A DNA stretch of 8,058 nucleotides from an uncultured Hungatella sp. Its GTDB lineage: Bacteria; Bacillota; Clostridia; Lachnospirales; Lachnospiraceae. The stretch spans positions 1 through 8,058 of the forward strand of contig CAJUFP010000165.1 in NCBI GenBank assembly GCA_910585645.1. The letters run 5' to 3'. This document shows positions 1 through 6,888 of the stretch, piece after piece. The notes beneath the pieces are model-generated. The model saw only the letters and a list, made by a program, of their open reading frames with translations. It had not been told where the DNA came from and ran no database searches. The translations under genes and the position numbers were made by a program. Every line of letters begins with the position of its first letter. Position 1 is the first letter of the stretch.

Positions 1-48
1 TATCCACTTTTTTTAATTTTGGTAATATTTCAAATTTGCTCAATTATA

Positions 49-77
49 GTTATAATCCTGGGGATTCCATTTGTCAA
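49..77 (-). promoter_or_regulatory. Sigma-A-like promoter reading out of the left edge
   Basis: On the minus strand a perfect TTGACA (77-72) is followed after exactly 17 bases by TATAAC (54-49), five of six matches to the -10 consensus. It lies just after the hydrolase stop codon and points left, so it probably starts a transcript for a minus-strand gene outside the window. The -10 region is inside a short dyad, ATTATA and TATAAT around GT (43-56), which could be a regulator site or chance in AT-rich DNA. The rest of positions 1-92 shows no gene and no hairpin terminator for the hydrolase gene. Confidence 0.6.
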
Positions 78-92
78 TTCCGTTTAAAAAGC

Positions 93-1088
93 TCACCTAT
101 CCTCTGGTCCTGCTTCCGGCTGCGGCGCAAAATAATTCGCTACGGCATACCGAAAGTTGTGAAGTAACAGCTCCGATGCCTCACTGGCGATGTCCGTACC
201 TTTTCCCACTACGTCAAAAGCGTAGAAACAGCCGTCAAAGACACGATACTCCGCCGGGATTCCGGCAGCTTTCAAGGCTTCCATATAAGCTACCGTCTCA
301 TCCCGGAAAGGGTCAATGCTGCCGATATAGGTAAAGGCGGGCGGCAGGCCGCGGTAATCCGTAAGCCTTCCGGGGGCAGCATAGGGAGGAACCCTGTCCG
401 TCCCATATAACTTGCCAAGATAAAGCTTCCAGGCGTTTTCATTGGATTTTGTATTCCAGACAGGAGCGTCATTTTCTTTGGAGGACCTGGTCTGCATACG
501 GTCGTCCAGCATCGGATAGAGAGGCATCTGGAAAGAAATCGCAACCTCATTTTTCTTCCGGGCATAAATGGCCAGAGCCGCGGCAAGACCACCGCCTGCA
601 GACTCCCCGCCGACCATAAGCTGGTCCGTGCGAATACCATAATCCGAAGCATGTTCTTTCATCCATAAAAGGGCCGTATAACAGTCCGAAAGGGCTGCCG
701 GATAGGGCGCGGTGGTGGAAAGACAGTAATCCGGCGACACAACGACACATCCGCTTTCCCGGATAAAATTCAGAATATAGTCCTCGTTCTGTTCCGGAGC
801 GCCGATGGCATAGCCGCCGCCGTGAATCCAAAGGAGGCCGGGGACGTTGGAGGCTGAGTCTTTGGAACGGTACACACAGATACGGAACTGCCTTTTGCCT
901 GCAATGGGAGCAGGCCGGTCAATTAGAATTTCTTCACAGAGCAATTCTTTTGTATGCTTTCCCTTCATGAATTTCATTAGTCTGCCGCACATGTAAAATG
1001 TTCTTTTGCAAAAAAAAGGAAGCGCCCTCCTCAGCAGGATCCCTCTTTTGCGGAGAGCCGGGTGGATCATATGGTTTGTGATATACAT
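93..1088 (-). CDS. Alpha/beta hydrolase, HSL (hormone-sensitive lipase-like) family, catalytic His apparently replaced
   Basis: This 331-residue protein is a carboxylesterase/lipase-type alpha/beta hydrolase, probably cytoplasmic since no signal peptide is evident. Visible family marks are the oxyanion-hole motif HGGGY (residues 89-93), the nucleophile elbow GESAGG with Ser163, the conserved YPMLDDR stretch (191-197), and the acid in GSIDPFRDE (Asp259). Family members usually end with a pattern such as GCFHAFD, about 30 residues after the Asp. Here it reads GCFYAFD, with Tyr289 (codon TAC at 224-222) where the catalytic His should be. Length is normal for the family. The start ATG at 1088 has AAGGAGG upstream with a slightly long 12-base gap; another ATG nearer the ribosome site is out of frame. 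It follows the membrane-protein gene by 72 bases on the same strand, so it may be the last gene of the exporter operon, but could be separate. Substrate unknown. Confidence 0.9.
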   Translation of the reverse strand: MYITNHMIHPALRKRGILLRRALPFFCKRTFYMCGRLMKFMKGKHTKELLCEEILIDRPAPIAGKRQFRICVYRSKDSASNVPGLLWIHGGGYAIGAPEQNEDYILNFIRESGCVVVSPDYCLSTTAPYPAALSDCYTALLWMKEHASDYGIRTDQLMVGGESAGGGLAAALAIYARKKNEVAISFQMPLYPMLDDRMQTRSSKENDAPVWNTKSNENAWKLYLGKLYGTDRVPPYAAPGRLTDYRGLPPAFTYIGSIDPFRDETVAYMEALKAAGIPAEYRVFDGCFYAFDVVGKGTDIASEASELLLHNFRYAVANYFAPQPEAGPEDR

Positions 1089-1160
1089 GGAAACTCATTT
1101 CCTCCTTCACTTCTCAATTTCTGTAAAATCATCTGCATCTTCCGGATAAGTAAATCAACA

Positions 1161-1817
1161 TTAGTTATTTCTTATAGTTTCTATTGAAATTATAGGGTCA
1201 TATCGGAAAGATTTATTCCATCTTAGGCCCGGCAGCTCAATCCGCCATTTCAAATAAAAGTCTTTCGACCTAATCATATGATAGAAGCTATAAAAGAAAT
1301 CCAGGACCATTACCGCCATGAACACTATGCTTACAGCCCGCAGCCCCGGGGAATCCAGCCTGCCAATCCATCCCATCAGCGGTGTAAAGCACTTTCCCAT
1401 AAAAAATGTAATCATGGAGGCGAACCCAATGCTTGTGGGAACGGATGTATACTTTGTGATGTGCATGGGGAGGCCGGCATAATTCCAGTATTCAATGCCG
1501 CACAGCTTTTCCACAATGGTTCCAAGAAGGATTTCTCCAATGGAAACCGCGATAAAAGAACATATAAAATATACCACATACCCCATCCGTCTTGTCCCTA
1601 TCCTGTTCATAAACCCCCGCCGCGCTATTTTCTCCGGCGTACCCAGCACAAAGAAGAGCCAGATAACCAACAGGCCGTATCCCAAAAGGAATGGCGCGTT
1701 CATATTCCGGTTGTTCATATATCCCTTTGTGACGGCAAGCCAAATATTCTCCACCACAAATCCCAAAAAAGAAATAACCGCCGCCATAATTCCAAGCTCA
1801 AATATACTGTATTTCAT
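1161..1817 (-). CDS. Putative multi-pass membrane protein, CmpB/DUF1113-like (putative ABC-transporter type IV family)
   Basis: This is a 218-residue integral membrane protein with about five hydrophobic segments (roughly residues 6-29, 42-59, 79-105, 125-148 and 160-180). The pattern ENIW...NNRNMNAPFLLGYG near the N-terminus, then GE/GT...E.....WNYAGLP near residues 94-117, resembles the CmpB/DUF1113 family, annotated by similarity as putative ABC-transporter type IV proteins and of unproven function. The frame is open from a GTG at 1826, but that codon overlaps the ribosome binding site; AAGGAG sits 8 bases before the ATG at 1817, so I chose the ATG. It is 46 bases downstream of the kinase-like gene on the same strand, with no terminator between, so co-transcription with the exporter is likely. 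The C-terminal 38 residues are polar and probably cytoplasmic. Membrane character is certain; the family assignment is moderately sure. Confidence 0.75.
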   Translation of the reverse strand: MKYSIFELGIMAAVISFLGFVVENIWLAVTKGYMNNRNMNAPFLLGYGLLVIWLFFVLGTPEKIARRGFMNRIGTRRMGYVVYFICSFIAVSIGEILLGTIVEKLCGIEYWNYAGLPMHITKYTSVPTSIGFASMITFFMGKCFTPLMGWIGRLDSPGLRAVSIVFMAVMVLDFFYSFYHMIRSKDFYLKWRIELPGLRWNKSFRYDPIISIETIRNN

Positions 1818-1863
1818 TTCTCTCACTCCTTCCCGCGGCCTGCCAAACCGCCCGTCCTGTGTC

Positions 1864-2463
1864 TTATTCTAAAAGCGCCCCTATTGCCCTGACACACCCG
1901 TCAATGCCGATGCGGGAACTATCCAGCACCATATCATAGTTTGACATGTCATCCCATTTTTTTGACGTATTGAAGGCATAGTATTTTGCCCGCCTTTTAT
2001 CAAACCTGCGGCATACCCCTTCCGCGTCCTTTTCCCCGATTCCGTAATCGGAAACAGCTCTTCTGTTCCGGAACTCTTCAGAAGCCCGGATAAAGACATT
2101 CAGAACGTTCCCCTGTTCCTTTAAAGTCTCTGACGCACAGCGGCCGACAAAAACCGCTCTCCCATAATGCGCAAGGCCGCGGATTACCTTGCGCTCCGCC
2201 ACATACAGCCTGCCCTCCATGGAAAGCATCTCCCCATTTCCCGTCTGCATCTGGCTCATGGCAGAAACAGAATACAGAAAGCTGTTTGTAATCTTTTCCT
2301 CATACTGCTGCGCTTCCGCAGCAGATATATGCAGTTCTTTTGCGGCAAGCTCCATAATCTCCGCTCCATAACAGCCAATCCCCCACCTCTCTGCCAGCTT
2401 TGTCGCAACCTCTGTCCCGCCGCTTGCGTATTCCCTCTCAATCGCGATATATTCAATCTCCAT
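1864..2463 (-). CDS. Cytidylate kinase-like family protein
   Basis: This 199-residue protein resembles the cytidylate-kinase-like P-loop family (Cytidylate_kin2 type), not the classical Cmk. The N-terminus IAIEREYASGGTEVATKLAE (residues 6-25) matches the family's degenerate nucleotide-binding loop of the type SRQYGSGGxxIxxxLA. Further family marks are VFVGRCA (104-110), FIRA (124-127), the lid-like DKRRAKYYAFNT (155-166) and W-DD-NYDMVLDSS (170-183). NMP-kinase activity is known for true Cmk enzymes; for this subfamily it is an assumption. The frame opens upstream at 2511 inside the ABC gene, but AGGAGG lies 8 bases before the ATG at 2463, giving a start 16 bases after the ABC stop codon. Tight spacing with the exporter indicates one operon. 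Why a kinase-like protein travels with an exporter is not evident; modification of a substrate or lipid precursor is only speculation. Confidence 0.88.
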   Translation of the reverse strand: MEIEYIAIEREYASGGTEVATKLAERWGIGCYGAEIMELAAKELHISAAEAQQYEEKITNSFLYSVSAMSQMQTGNGEMLSMEGRLYVAERKVIRGLAHYGRAVFVGRCASETLKEQGNVLNVFIRASEEFRNRRAVSDYGIGEKDAEGVCRRFDKRRAKYYAFNTSKKWDDMSNYDMVLDSSRIGIDGCVRAIGALLE

Positions 2464-2479
2464 AATGGCCGCCTCCTCT

Positions 2480-4240
2480 TTAAGCAAACTGGCTGTTATA
2501 CAAAGCCTCATATCTGCCGTGCATATTCATCAGTGTTTCATGGTTTCCTGTCTCTTTCACATCCCCGCCCTCCATATAGAGAATCAGGTCCGCATCCTTG
2601 ACGGTAGACAGGCGGTGGGCGATGACAAAGCTGGTCCTCCCGGCGGTCAGCGCGTCCATTGCCTTCTGAATCTTTGCCTCGGTCCTGGTATCAACGGAGG
2701 AAGTCGCTTCATCCAGAATCAATATCGGCGCATTTTCCGCCATGGCCCGGGCAATGGTCAATAGCTGTTTTTGTCCGGCAGAAACCGTAAGATTATCACT
2801 AAGAACCGTGTCCAGACCTTCCGGCAGCGTATCCACAAAATGCTTCAGACCGCACTGTCCACAGATTTCCATGAGCTGCTTGTCAGAAATATTTGTCTTT
2901 CCGAAATTCAGGTTATCCCGTATGCTTCCTTCAAACAGCCATGTATCCTGCAGCACCATTTCAAAAATATTATGGATATTTTCCCGTGTAATCGAATCCA
3001 GCGGCACTCCGTCCACGGATATATGCCCTTTATTCAGTTCATAAAAACGCATCAGCAGATTTACAAGAGTTGTCTTTCCCGCCCCTGTGGGCCCTACGAC
3101 TGCCACTTTCTGCCCTGCCTGAATCTCAGCGGAAAAATCATGGATAATGGTTTTGTCCGGCGTATAGCCAAAGCTGATATGGTCAAATGTCACCTTTCCT
3201 TTTACCTGTTCCAGTTTTTCCGTCCTGCCGCTTTCATCGGACAGCTCTTCCTCCGCAAGAAACTCCGCCACACGCCCGCTGGCCGCAACCGCGGACTGCA
3301 TTCCGGAAACGCCCTGGGCAAGCTGGCTCAAAGGGGAGGTAAAAAGCCTTACATACAGCATAAAGGCGACCACAACGGAAAAAGGTATGGAACCGCTAAA
3401 AGCCAGCGCCGCGCCTGCGATACAGACAGCGGCATATCCAAAATTGCCCACAAATCCCATAAGCGGCATCATCAGGCCGGACAGAAATTCCGCCCGGAGG
3501 GTATGTTTTCTAAGCCTTTCATTGCGTTCCTGAAATACCTCCAGATTCCGCGGCTCCCCGTTATAAGCGCGGACAATATTCTGGCCTGCGTAATATTCCT
3601 CTATGTGGGCATTTACTTCCCCAAGGCTCTGCTGTCTTGCGGAAAAGTATTTCTGTGATTTTCCCAATATCCCGCCCATAAGGAGAAAACCCAGCAGGGA
3701 GGAGCCCATTGCCGTCAGGGCCATGCGCCATTCCGTGACAAGCATCATAATGATACACCCAATAAACGTCACCACAGCAGATACCAGGGTAACAATAGTG
3801 GAATTGACAGACTGGACAACCGTGTCCACGTCATTGGTGACCCTGGACAGGGTATCCCCAAAGTTATGGGTGTCAAAATAATTCAGCGGCGTGCGGTTGA
3901 TCTTACGGCTGATGTCGCTGCGCATCCTTTTCCCCATATTGCAGGAAATATAGTTCATCAGAAACGCCTGCAGATAGCCCAGGACACAGCCGGTCCCATA
4001 CATAGCTATTAAAATCCCGCCGATTCTGGCAATCTCGTTCATGTCAATGTTAACGCTGGTCGTTCCGATGCCCTTCTGGATGACCTCTGTAATCTGCGAA
4101 ATATACCCCGGGCTGACCACCGAAAACACGGCGGAGGCTGCCGCGCAAAGCACCGCGACAAAAATCAGCAGCCGGTATTTTTTACAATAGGAAACCAATG
4201 CGTTCACCGCAAGGCGTGTCTTCTTCTCTTTATCAGGCAT
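2480..4240 (-). CDS. ABC exporter half-transporter, catalytic-site subunit of a heterodimer
   Basis: This 586-residue protein is a type IV (B-family) ABC exporter subunit: six membrane segments (about 24-46, 75-97, 148-168, 170-192, 255-281, 286-305) fused to a C-terminal ATPase domain (about 345-586). Motifs are Walker A GPTGAGKTT (383-391), Q-loop Gln431, Walker B ILILDE with catalytic Glu511, and H-loop His542. The signature is degenerate, VSAGQ (486-490) instead of LSGGQ. This complements the upstream subunit: this protein's Walker A/B and His plus the partner's intact signature would make the one competent ATP site. The ATG at 4240 overlaps the end of the upstream gene by 8 bases, and AGGAGG sits 9 bases before it, suggesting coupled translation. 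Its relatives are the heterodimeric multidrug exporters (TM287/288, BmrCD, LmrCD type). The substrate cannot be read from sequence; a drug, lipid or peptide is possible. Confidence 0.95.
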   Translation of the reverse strand: MPDKEKKTRLAVNALVSYCKKYRLLIFVAVLCAAASAVFSVVSPGYISQITEVIQKGIGTTSVNIDMNEIARIGGILIAMYGTGCVLGYLQAFLMNYISCNMGKRMRSDISRKINRTPLNYFDTHNFGDTLSRVTNDVDTVVQSVNSTIVTLVSAVVTFIGCIIMMLVTEWRMALTAMGSSLLGFLLMGGILGKSQKYFSARQQSLGEVNAHIEEYYAGQNIVRAYNGEPRNLEVFQERNERLRKHTLRAEFLSGLMMPLMGFVGNFGYAAVCIAGAALAFSGSIPFSVVVAFMLYVRLFTSPLSQLAQGVSGMQSAVAASGRVAEFLAEEELSDESGRTEKLEQVKGKVTFDHISFGYTPDKTIIHDFSAEIQAGQKVAVVGPTGAGKTTLVNLLMRFYELNKGHISVDGVPLDSITRENIHNIFEMVLQDTWLFEGSIRDNLNFGKTNISDKQLMEICGQCGLKHFVDTLPEGLDTVLSDNLTVSAGQKQLLTIARAMAENAPILILDEATSSVDTRTEAKIQKAMDALTAGRTSFVIAHRLSTVKDADLILYMEGGDVKETGNHETLMNMHGRYEALYNSQFA

Positions 4241-6005
4241 GTTTTAATTCCTCCTCACTCATCTGGCTGTATGCAATCTCCTGATAAGCCGGGCAATTTT
4301 CAAGCAGCTCCCTGTGGGTCCCCTGCCCCACGACTTTTCCATTTTCCATAACCAAAATCAGATCCGCATCCATGATCGTCCCGATCCGCTGGGCAACCAC
4401 CAGGCAGGTGGAATCCTTCATCTCCGTTCTCAGCCGGGCCCGCAGCTCACGGTCTGTCTTGTAGTCCAGCGCGGAAAACGTATCGTCAAAAATATAGATT
4501 TCCGCACGCCTTGCCACAGCCCTCGCGATGGACAGGCGCTGCTTCTGCCCGCCGGAAAAGTTGTTCCCGTTCTGGGCCACATGCCCCCTTATGCCGCCTT
4601 TCACTGCCTCTACAAAGTCTGTACTTTGGGAGATCTCCACAGCCTTTTTCACCATTGCCTCATCCGCGCCGTTATCGCCGAAATTTACATTCGACTGAAT
4701 ATCCCCGCTGAACAAAAGCGCCTTCTGGGAAACATACCCGATTTTTCCTGCCAGCTCGCTTTTTTTGTATTCCCGGACACAATGCCCGTCTACCATAACC
4801 TTTCCTTTTGAAGCGTCATAAAACCGGGAAACCAGATTCACCACAGTGGATTTTCCACAGCCTGTACTTCCGATAAACGCCACGGTCTGCCCTTTTTCCG
4901 CCTTAAATGAAATGTGGGACAAAACATCCTCTTCCGAATCCGGATAACGGAAGCTGACATCCCGAAATTCCACGGTCCCGGTTTCCCAAGTCTCCCCGAC
5001 TCCCTCCCCGTCCTTTATCATCTCTTCCACTTCCAGCACCTCATTGATGCGCCTTGCGGAAACAATGGAACGGGGCGCAATCATAAACATTACGGCAAGC
5101 ATCATAAAAGAAGAAATAATCTGCATCCCATAGGACATAAACACCACCATGTCCCCAAACAGCCCCCAGACCTCCTGCATGCCGGCAGAATTGATGACAG
5201 CGGCGCCGACCCAGTAGATCACCAGTGAAATCCCGTTCATTGTCATGTTCATAACCGGGTTTAAGAATGCCGTGATCCTTCCCGTAAACAGATTTGCCTT
5301 GGTGAAATCCTCGTTTACCCGTTCAAATTTTTCTCTCTGAAAATCTTCCGCGTTGTAGGCCCGGACAATGCGGATGCCGCTTAAGGATTCCCTGGTAATC
5401 CGGTTCATGTCATCGGTCAGTTTCTGCACCCTGACAAATTTAGGCGTTACCAGAAGCAGGACGACTGCGATACTGGCCAGCATGAAGGCAACCGCCGCCG
5501 CAACGGAAAGAGACCACTGCCATTGTTTCCCCGCAATTTTTGTAATCACCCAGACAGCTGTAATCGGGGCTTTTATCATCATCTGCAGGCCCATTGTAAT
5601 CAGCATCTGCACCTGCTGCACATCGTTTGTCGTCCGCGTAATCAGGGAGGCGGTATTAAATCGGTTCATCTCCGCCATAGAGAAGCCCTGCACCTTTCTG
5701 TAAAGCAGCTCCCGCAGCCTTGCCGAAAAATTTGCTGCAATCCGCACCACAAAGAAACTGGTAATAACGGAACATACCATACTTCCAAAGGCGCACAGCA
5801 GCATACAGCCGCCGTTTTTCCATATATCAGACAGCCCCCAGGCAAGGCCGGTCTTTGGATCCATGCCCCCCTGCGCAATCTGCGTGATCAGGTTCATATA
5901 ATCCGGCATTTTCAGATCCATCCAAACCTGGGCAATAATAAACGTAAGCGCGGCCAACGCATATGCCCACTCTCTGGCTTTTAATTTTTTAAGCAATCCC
6001 GCCAT
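4233..6005 (-). CDS. ABC exporter half-transporter, degenerate-site subunit of a heterodimer
   Basis: This is a 590-residue fused membrane/ATPase subunit, first gene of the exporter operon. Six membrane segments (about 13-31, 65-87, 134-158, 165-188, 251-271, 286-311) precede the nucleotide-binding domain (about 343-590). Walker A is GSTGCGKST (379-387), the Q-loop Gln is 427 and the signature FSGGQ (483-487) is intact. The Walker B end reads IYIFDD, so Asp508 replaces the catalytic Glu, and the H-loop position is Gln539 (VVAQR) rather than His. These are the usual marks of the degenerate ATP site in heterodimeric exporters of the TM287/288 type, so I read them as functional asymmetry and not decay. 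The start is uncertain: ATGs lie at 6014, 6011 and 6005, and the frame stays open to 6053. I prefer 6005, 9 bases after an AAGGG ribosome site; 6011 with an upstream GAAGGG is nearly as good. Confidence 0.94.
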   Translation of the reverse strand: MAGLLKKLKAREWAYALAALTFIIAQVWMDLKMPDYMNLITQIAQGGMDPKTGLAWGLSDIWKNGGCMLLCAFGSMVCSVITSFFVVRIAANFSARLRELLYRKVQGFSMAEMNRFNTASLITRTTNDVQQVQMLITMGLQMMIKAPITAVWVITKIAGKQWQWSLSVAAAVAFMLASIAVVLLLVTPKFVRVQKLTDDMNRITRESLSGIRIVRAYNAEDFQREKFERVNEDFTKANLFTGRITAFLNPVMNMTMNGISLVIYWVGAAVINSAGMQEVWGLFGDMVVFMSYGMQIISSFMMLAVMFMIAPRSIVSARRINEVLEVEEMIKDGEGVGETWETGTVEFRDVSFRYPDSEEDVLSHISFKAEKGQTVAFIGSTGCGKSTVVNLVSRFYDASKGKVMVDGHCVREYKKSELAGKIGYVSQKALLFSGDIQSNVNFGDNGADEAMVKKAVEISQSTDFVEAVKGGIRGHVAQNGNNFSGGQKQRLSIARAVARRAEIYIFDDTFSALDYKTDRELRARLRTEMKDSTCLVVAQRIGTIMDADLILVMENGKVVGQGTHRELLENCPAYQEIAYSQMSEEELKHA

Positions 6006-6025
6006 GTTCATCATCCCTTCCCTTC

Positions 6026-6054
6026 TTGACATTGTGTGTTTCATAGAGTACAAT
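6026..6054 (+). promoter_or_regulatory. Sigma-A-like promoter for the TetR-family gene
   Basis: A perfect -35 TTGACA (6026-6031), exactly 17 bases, then -10 TACAAT (6049-6054, five of six matches). Transcription would begin near 6061 and leave a leader of about 100 bases before the ATG at 6164. The promoter overlaps the 5' end of the exporter operon's probable leader. One arm of a 9-bp inverted repeat (6036-6044) sits in its spacer and the other just after the start point, consistent with autorepression. Confidence 0.72.
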
Positions 6055-6085
6055 AAGTTTTAAAGATGAAACACTATGTATCATC
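6027..6085. promoter_or_regulatory. Probable TetR-family operator region with palindrome and inverted repeat
   Basis: The strongest site is 6065-6085: arms GATGAAACA and TGTATCATC around CTA, palindromic at eight of nine arm positions. In addition GTGTTTCAT (6036-6044) and ATGAAACAC (6066-6074) form a perfect 9-bp inverted repeat with centres 30 bp apart, about three helical turns. A second, weaker 17-bp site, TGACATTGTGTGTTTCA (6027-6043), shares the TGA-n-ACA...TCA outline and 12 of 17 bases with the reverse complement of the main site (6067-6083). Palindromes of 15-21 bp between a tetR-type gene and its divergent target are the usual operators of this family. Binding by this regulator is inferred from position. 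Confidence 0.65.
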
Positions 6086-6093
6086 AGAGAACC

Positions 6094-6121
6094 ATTATAT
6101 ACATAAAAAAATAAAACGCAA
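6094..6121 (-). promoter_or_regulatory. Candidate promoter for the exporter operon
   Basis: On the minus strand a perfect TATAAT -10 (6099-6094) is preceded after 16 bases by a weak -35 TTGCGT (6121-6116; only TTG matches). Initiation near 6087 would give a leader of about 80 bases to the exporter start, with the 21-bp palindrome just after the start point. The weak -35 makes it less certain than the opposing promoter; a weaker minus-strand alternative, TTTCAT-17-CTCTAT, lies nearer the gene. Confidence 0.4.
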
Positions 6122-6163
6122 TAGACAAAGGGAAAATGGTACAGAAAGGGGAAATATTGTAAC

Positions 6164-6697
6164 ATGACAAACAAAGAACACTATTCGGTGAAAGAGGAGA
6201 TTGAAAAAGCATTGCTGGTCCTGCTGTCAAAAAAGGAATACACAAGCATCACGGTCACGGATGTGGTAAAAGAGGCAAAGGTGGCAAGAGTCTCCTTTTA
6301 CCGCCATTTCTCTTCTATCTCTGACGTTCTTGACACCATTGCGGACCAGACCGCCCGAAAATTTAATATAGAGTTTCTCCCCCTGATGGACACCTCAAAC
6401 CAGCGGAAACTGCGGGAATTTCTGTTTAATTACTTCTATCAGATTTCCTTAAACCACGAAGAAATGTGGGCGTTAGACGCGGCAAACATCAGTCCTGTCT
6501 CCAAATATCTTAGTGAGAAACTGCGGAAAACGTTTCAGGTTCCTGACCCTTCTGCCGCGTCCATGTCAGAAAAATACGGTCTGGCCGCCAAACTGTGCCT
6601 GTTGGATGGAGTCGCCAAGAAGTGGGTTGCAGACGGATTGCAGGAAACGCCGGAGGAAATGATTGATTATGTGATGCCTGTTATTCAGATGCTTTAG
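6164..6697 (+). CDS. TetR/AcrR-family transcriptional regulator
   Basis: This 177-residue protein is a TetR-type DNA-binding repressor. The N-terminal helix-turn-helix is clear: ITVTDVVKEAKVARVSFYRH (29-48), continuing HFSSISDVLDTI, where SFYRHF is the family's typical recognition-helix end. The rest (about 60-177) would be the ligand-binding and dimerisation domain; the C-terminal pattern KKWVADGLQETPEEMIDYV (152-170) resembles TetR C-terminal regions in Firmicutes. Length is slightly short but normal for this subgroup. The ATG at 6164 has AAAGGGG upstream with a 12-base gap; no better in-frame start is seen. It is divergent from the ABC exporter genes, which are its likely targets, and the intervening palindrome is its likely operator. 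The ligand is unknown; by analogy with other TetR/ABC pairs it may be an exported toxic compound. No convincing terminator follows; transcription may run to the bidirectional hairpin at 7063-7115. Confidence 0.93.
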   Translation: MTNKEHYSVKEEIEKALLVLLSKKEYTSITVTDVVKEAKVARVSFYRHFSSISDVLDTIADQTARKFNIEFLPLMDTSNQRKLREFLFNYFYQISLNHEEMWALDAANISPVSKYLSEKLRKTFQVPDPSAASMSEKYGLAAKLCLLDGVAKKWVADGLQETPEEMIDYVMPVIQML

Positions 6698-6730
6698 TCA
6701 TGAGAAAGGCCTTGCTTTTGTGCCGAAAGA

Positions 6731-6868
6731 CTATCTATCTTTCCGCAAATAAATTGTTAATTCTTTTTGGTGCAGCTCCAAACTTCTTAAAAAGTGCTGC
6801 CATACATAATTTTTCAAGCCCTTCCTGATCATATATCTTATAACTTTTATGCTTCTCTCCCTTGCCAT
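6731..6868 (-). pseudogene. Possible small frameshifted ORF
   Basis: An ATG at 6868 with GGAGG 5 bases upstream opens a 45-residue frame ending at 6731. A more protein-like sequence appears in another frame: from a run of GA repeats (6854-6859) it reads KHKSYKIYDQEGLEKLCM, then AALFKKFGAAPKRINNLFAER, and stops at 6735. Removing one GA unit would join the ribosome-bound start MARE to that frame as a 43-residue basic protein. This suggests a small gene broken by dinucleotide slippage, or a chance frame. The second frame can also start at a GTG at 6896 (53 residues) without a ribosome site. I do not recognise the product. It shares strand with spoVT but lies beyond its terminator. Confidence 0.3.
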
Positions 6869-6888
6869 TAAAACCTCCATTATCTTTT

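Noticed and set aside
1818..1826. GTG start for the membrane protein, three codons upstream
   Set aside because: The GTG overlaps the ribosome site itself; the ATG at 1817 has AAGGAG at a proper 8-base distance.
2464..2511. Upstream ATG for the kinase-like gene inside the ABC gene
   Set aside because: The extra 16 residues do not match the family N-terminus, and the AGGAGG site clearly serves the ATG at 2463.
2533..2541. A further copy of GTGTTTCAT, the operator half-site
   Set aside because: It encodes the conserved NHETL part of the ABC ATPase C-terminus and has no palindromic partner; probably coincidence.
2771..3658. Long plus-strand open frame of 295 codons
   Set aside because: It is antisense to the ABC exporter gene, which has complete family motifs; the peptide is rich in His, Pro and Arg without domain features, as expected for a shadow frame.
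4233..6005. Degenerate ATPase residues read as a broken ABC gene
   Set aside because: The Asp and Gln substitutions are the regular pattern of the degenerate site in heterodimeric exporters, and the frame and other motifs are intact.
6704..6718. Short hairpin (AAAGGC, CTT, GCTTTT) after the TetR-family gene as a terminator
   Set aside because: The stem is only 6 pairs including a wobble, and no T run follows it.
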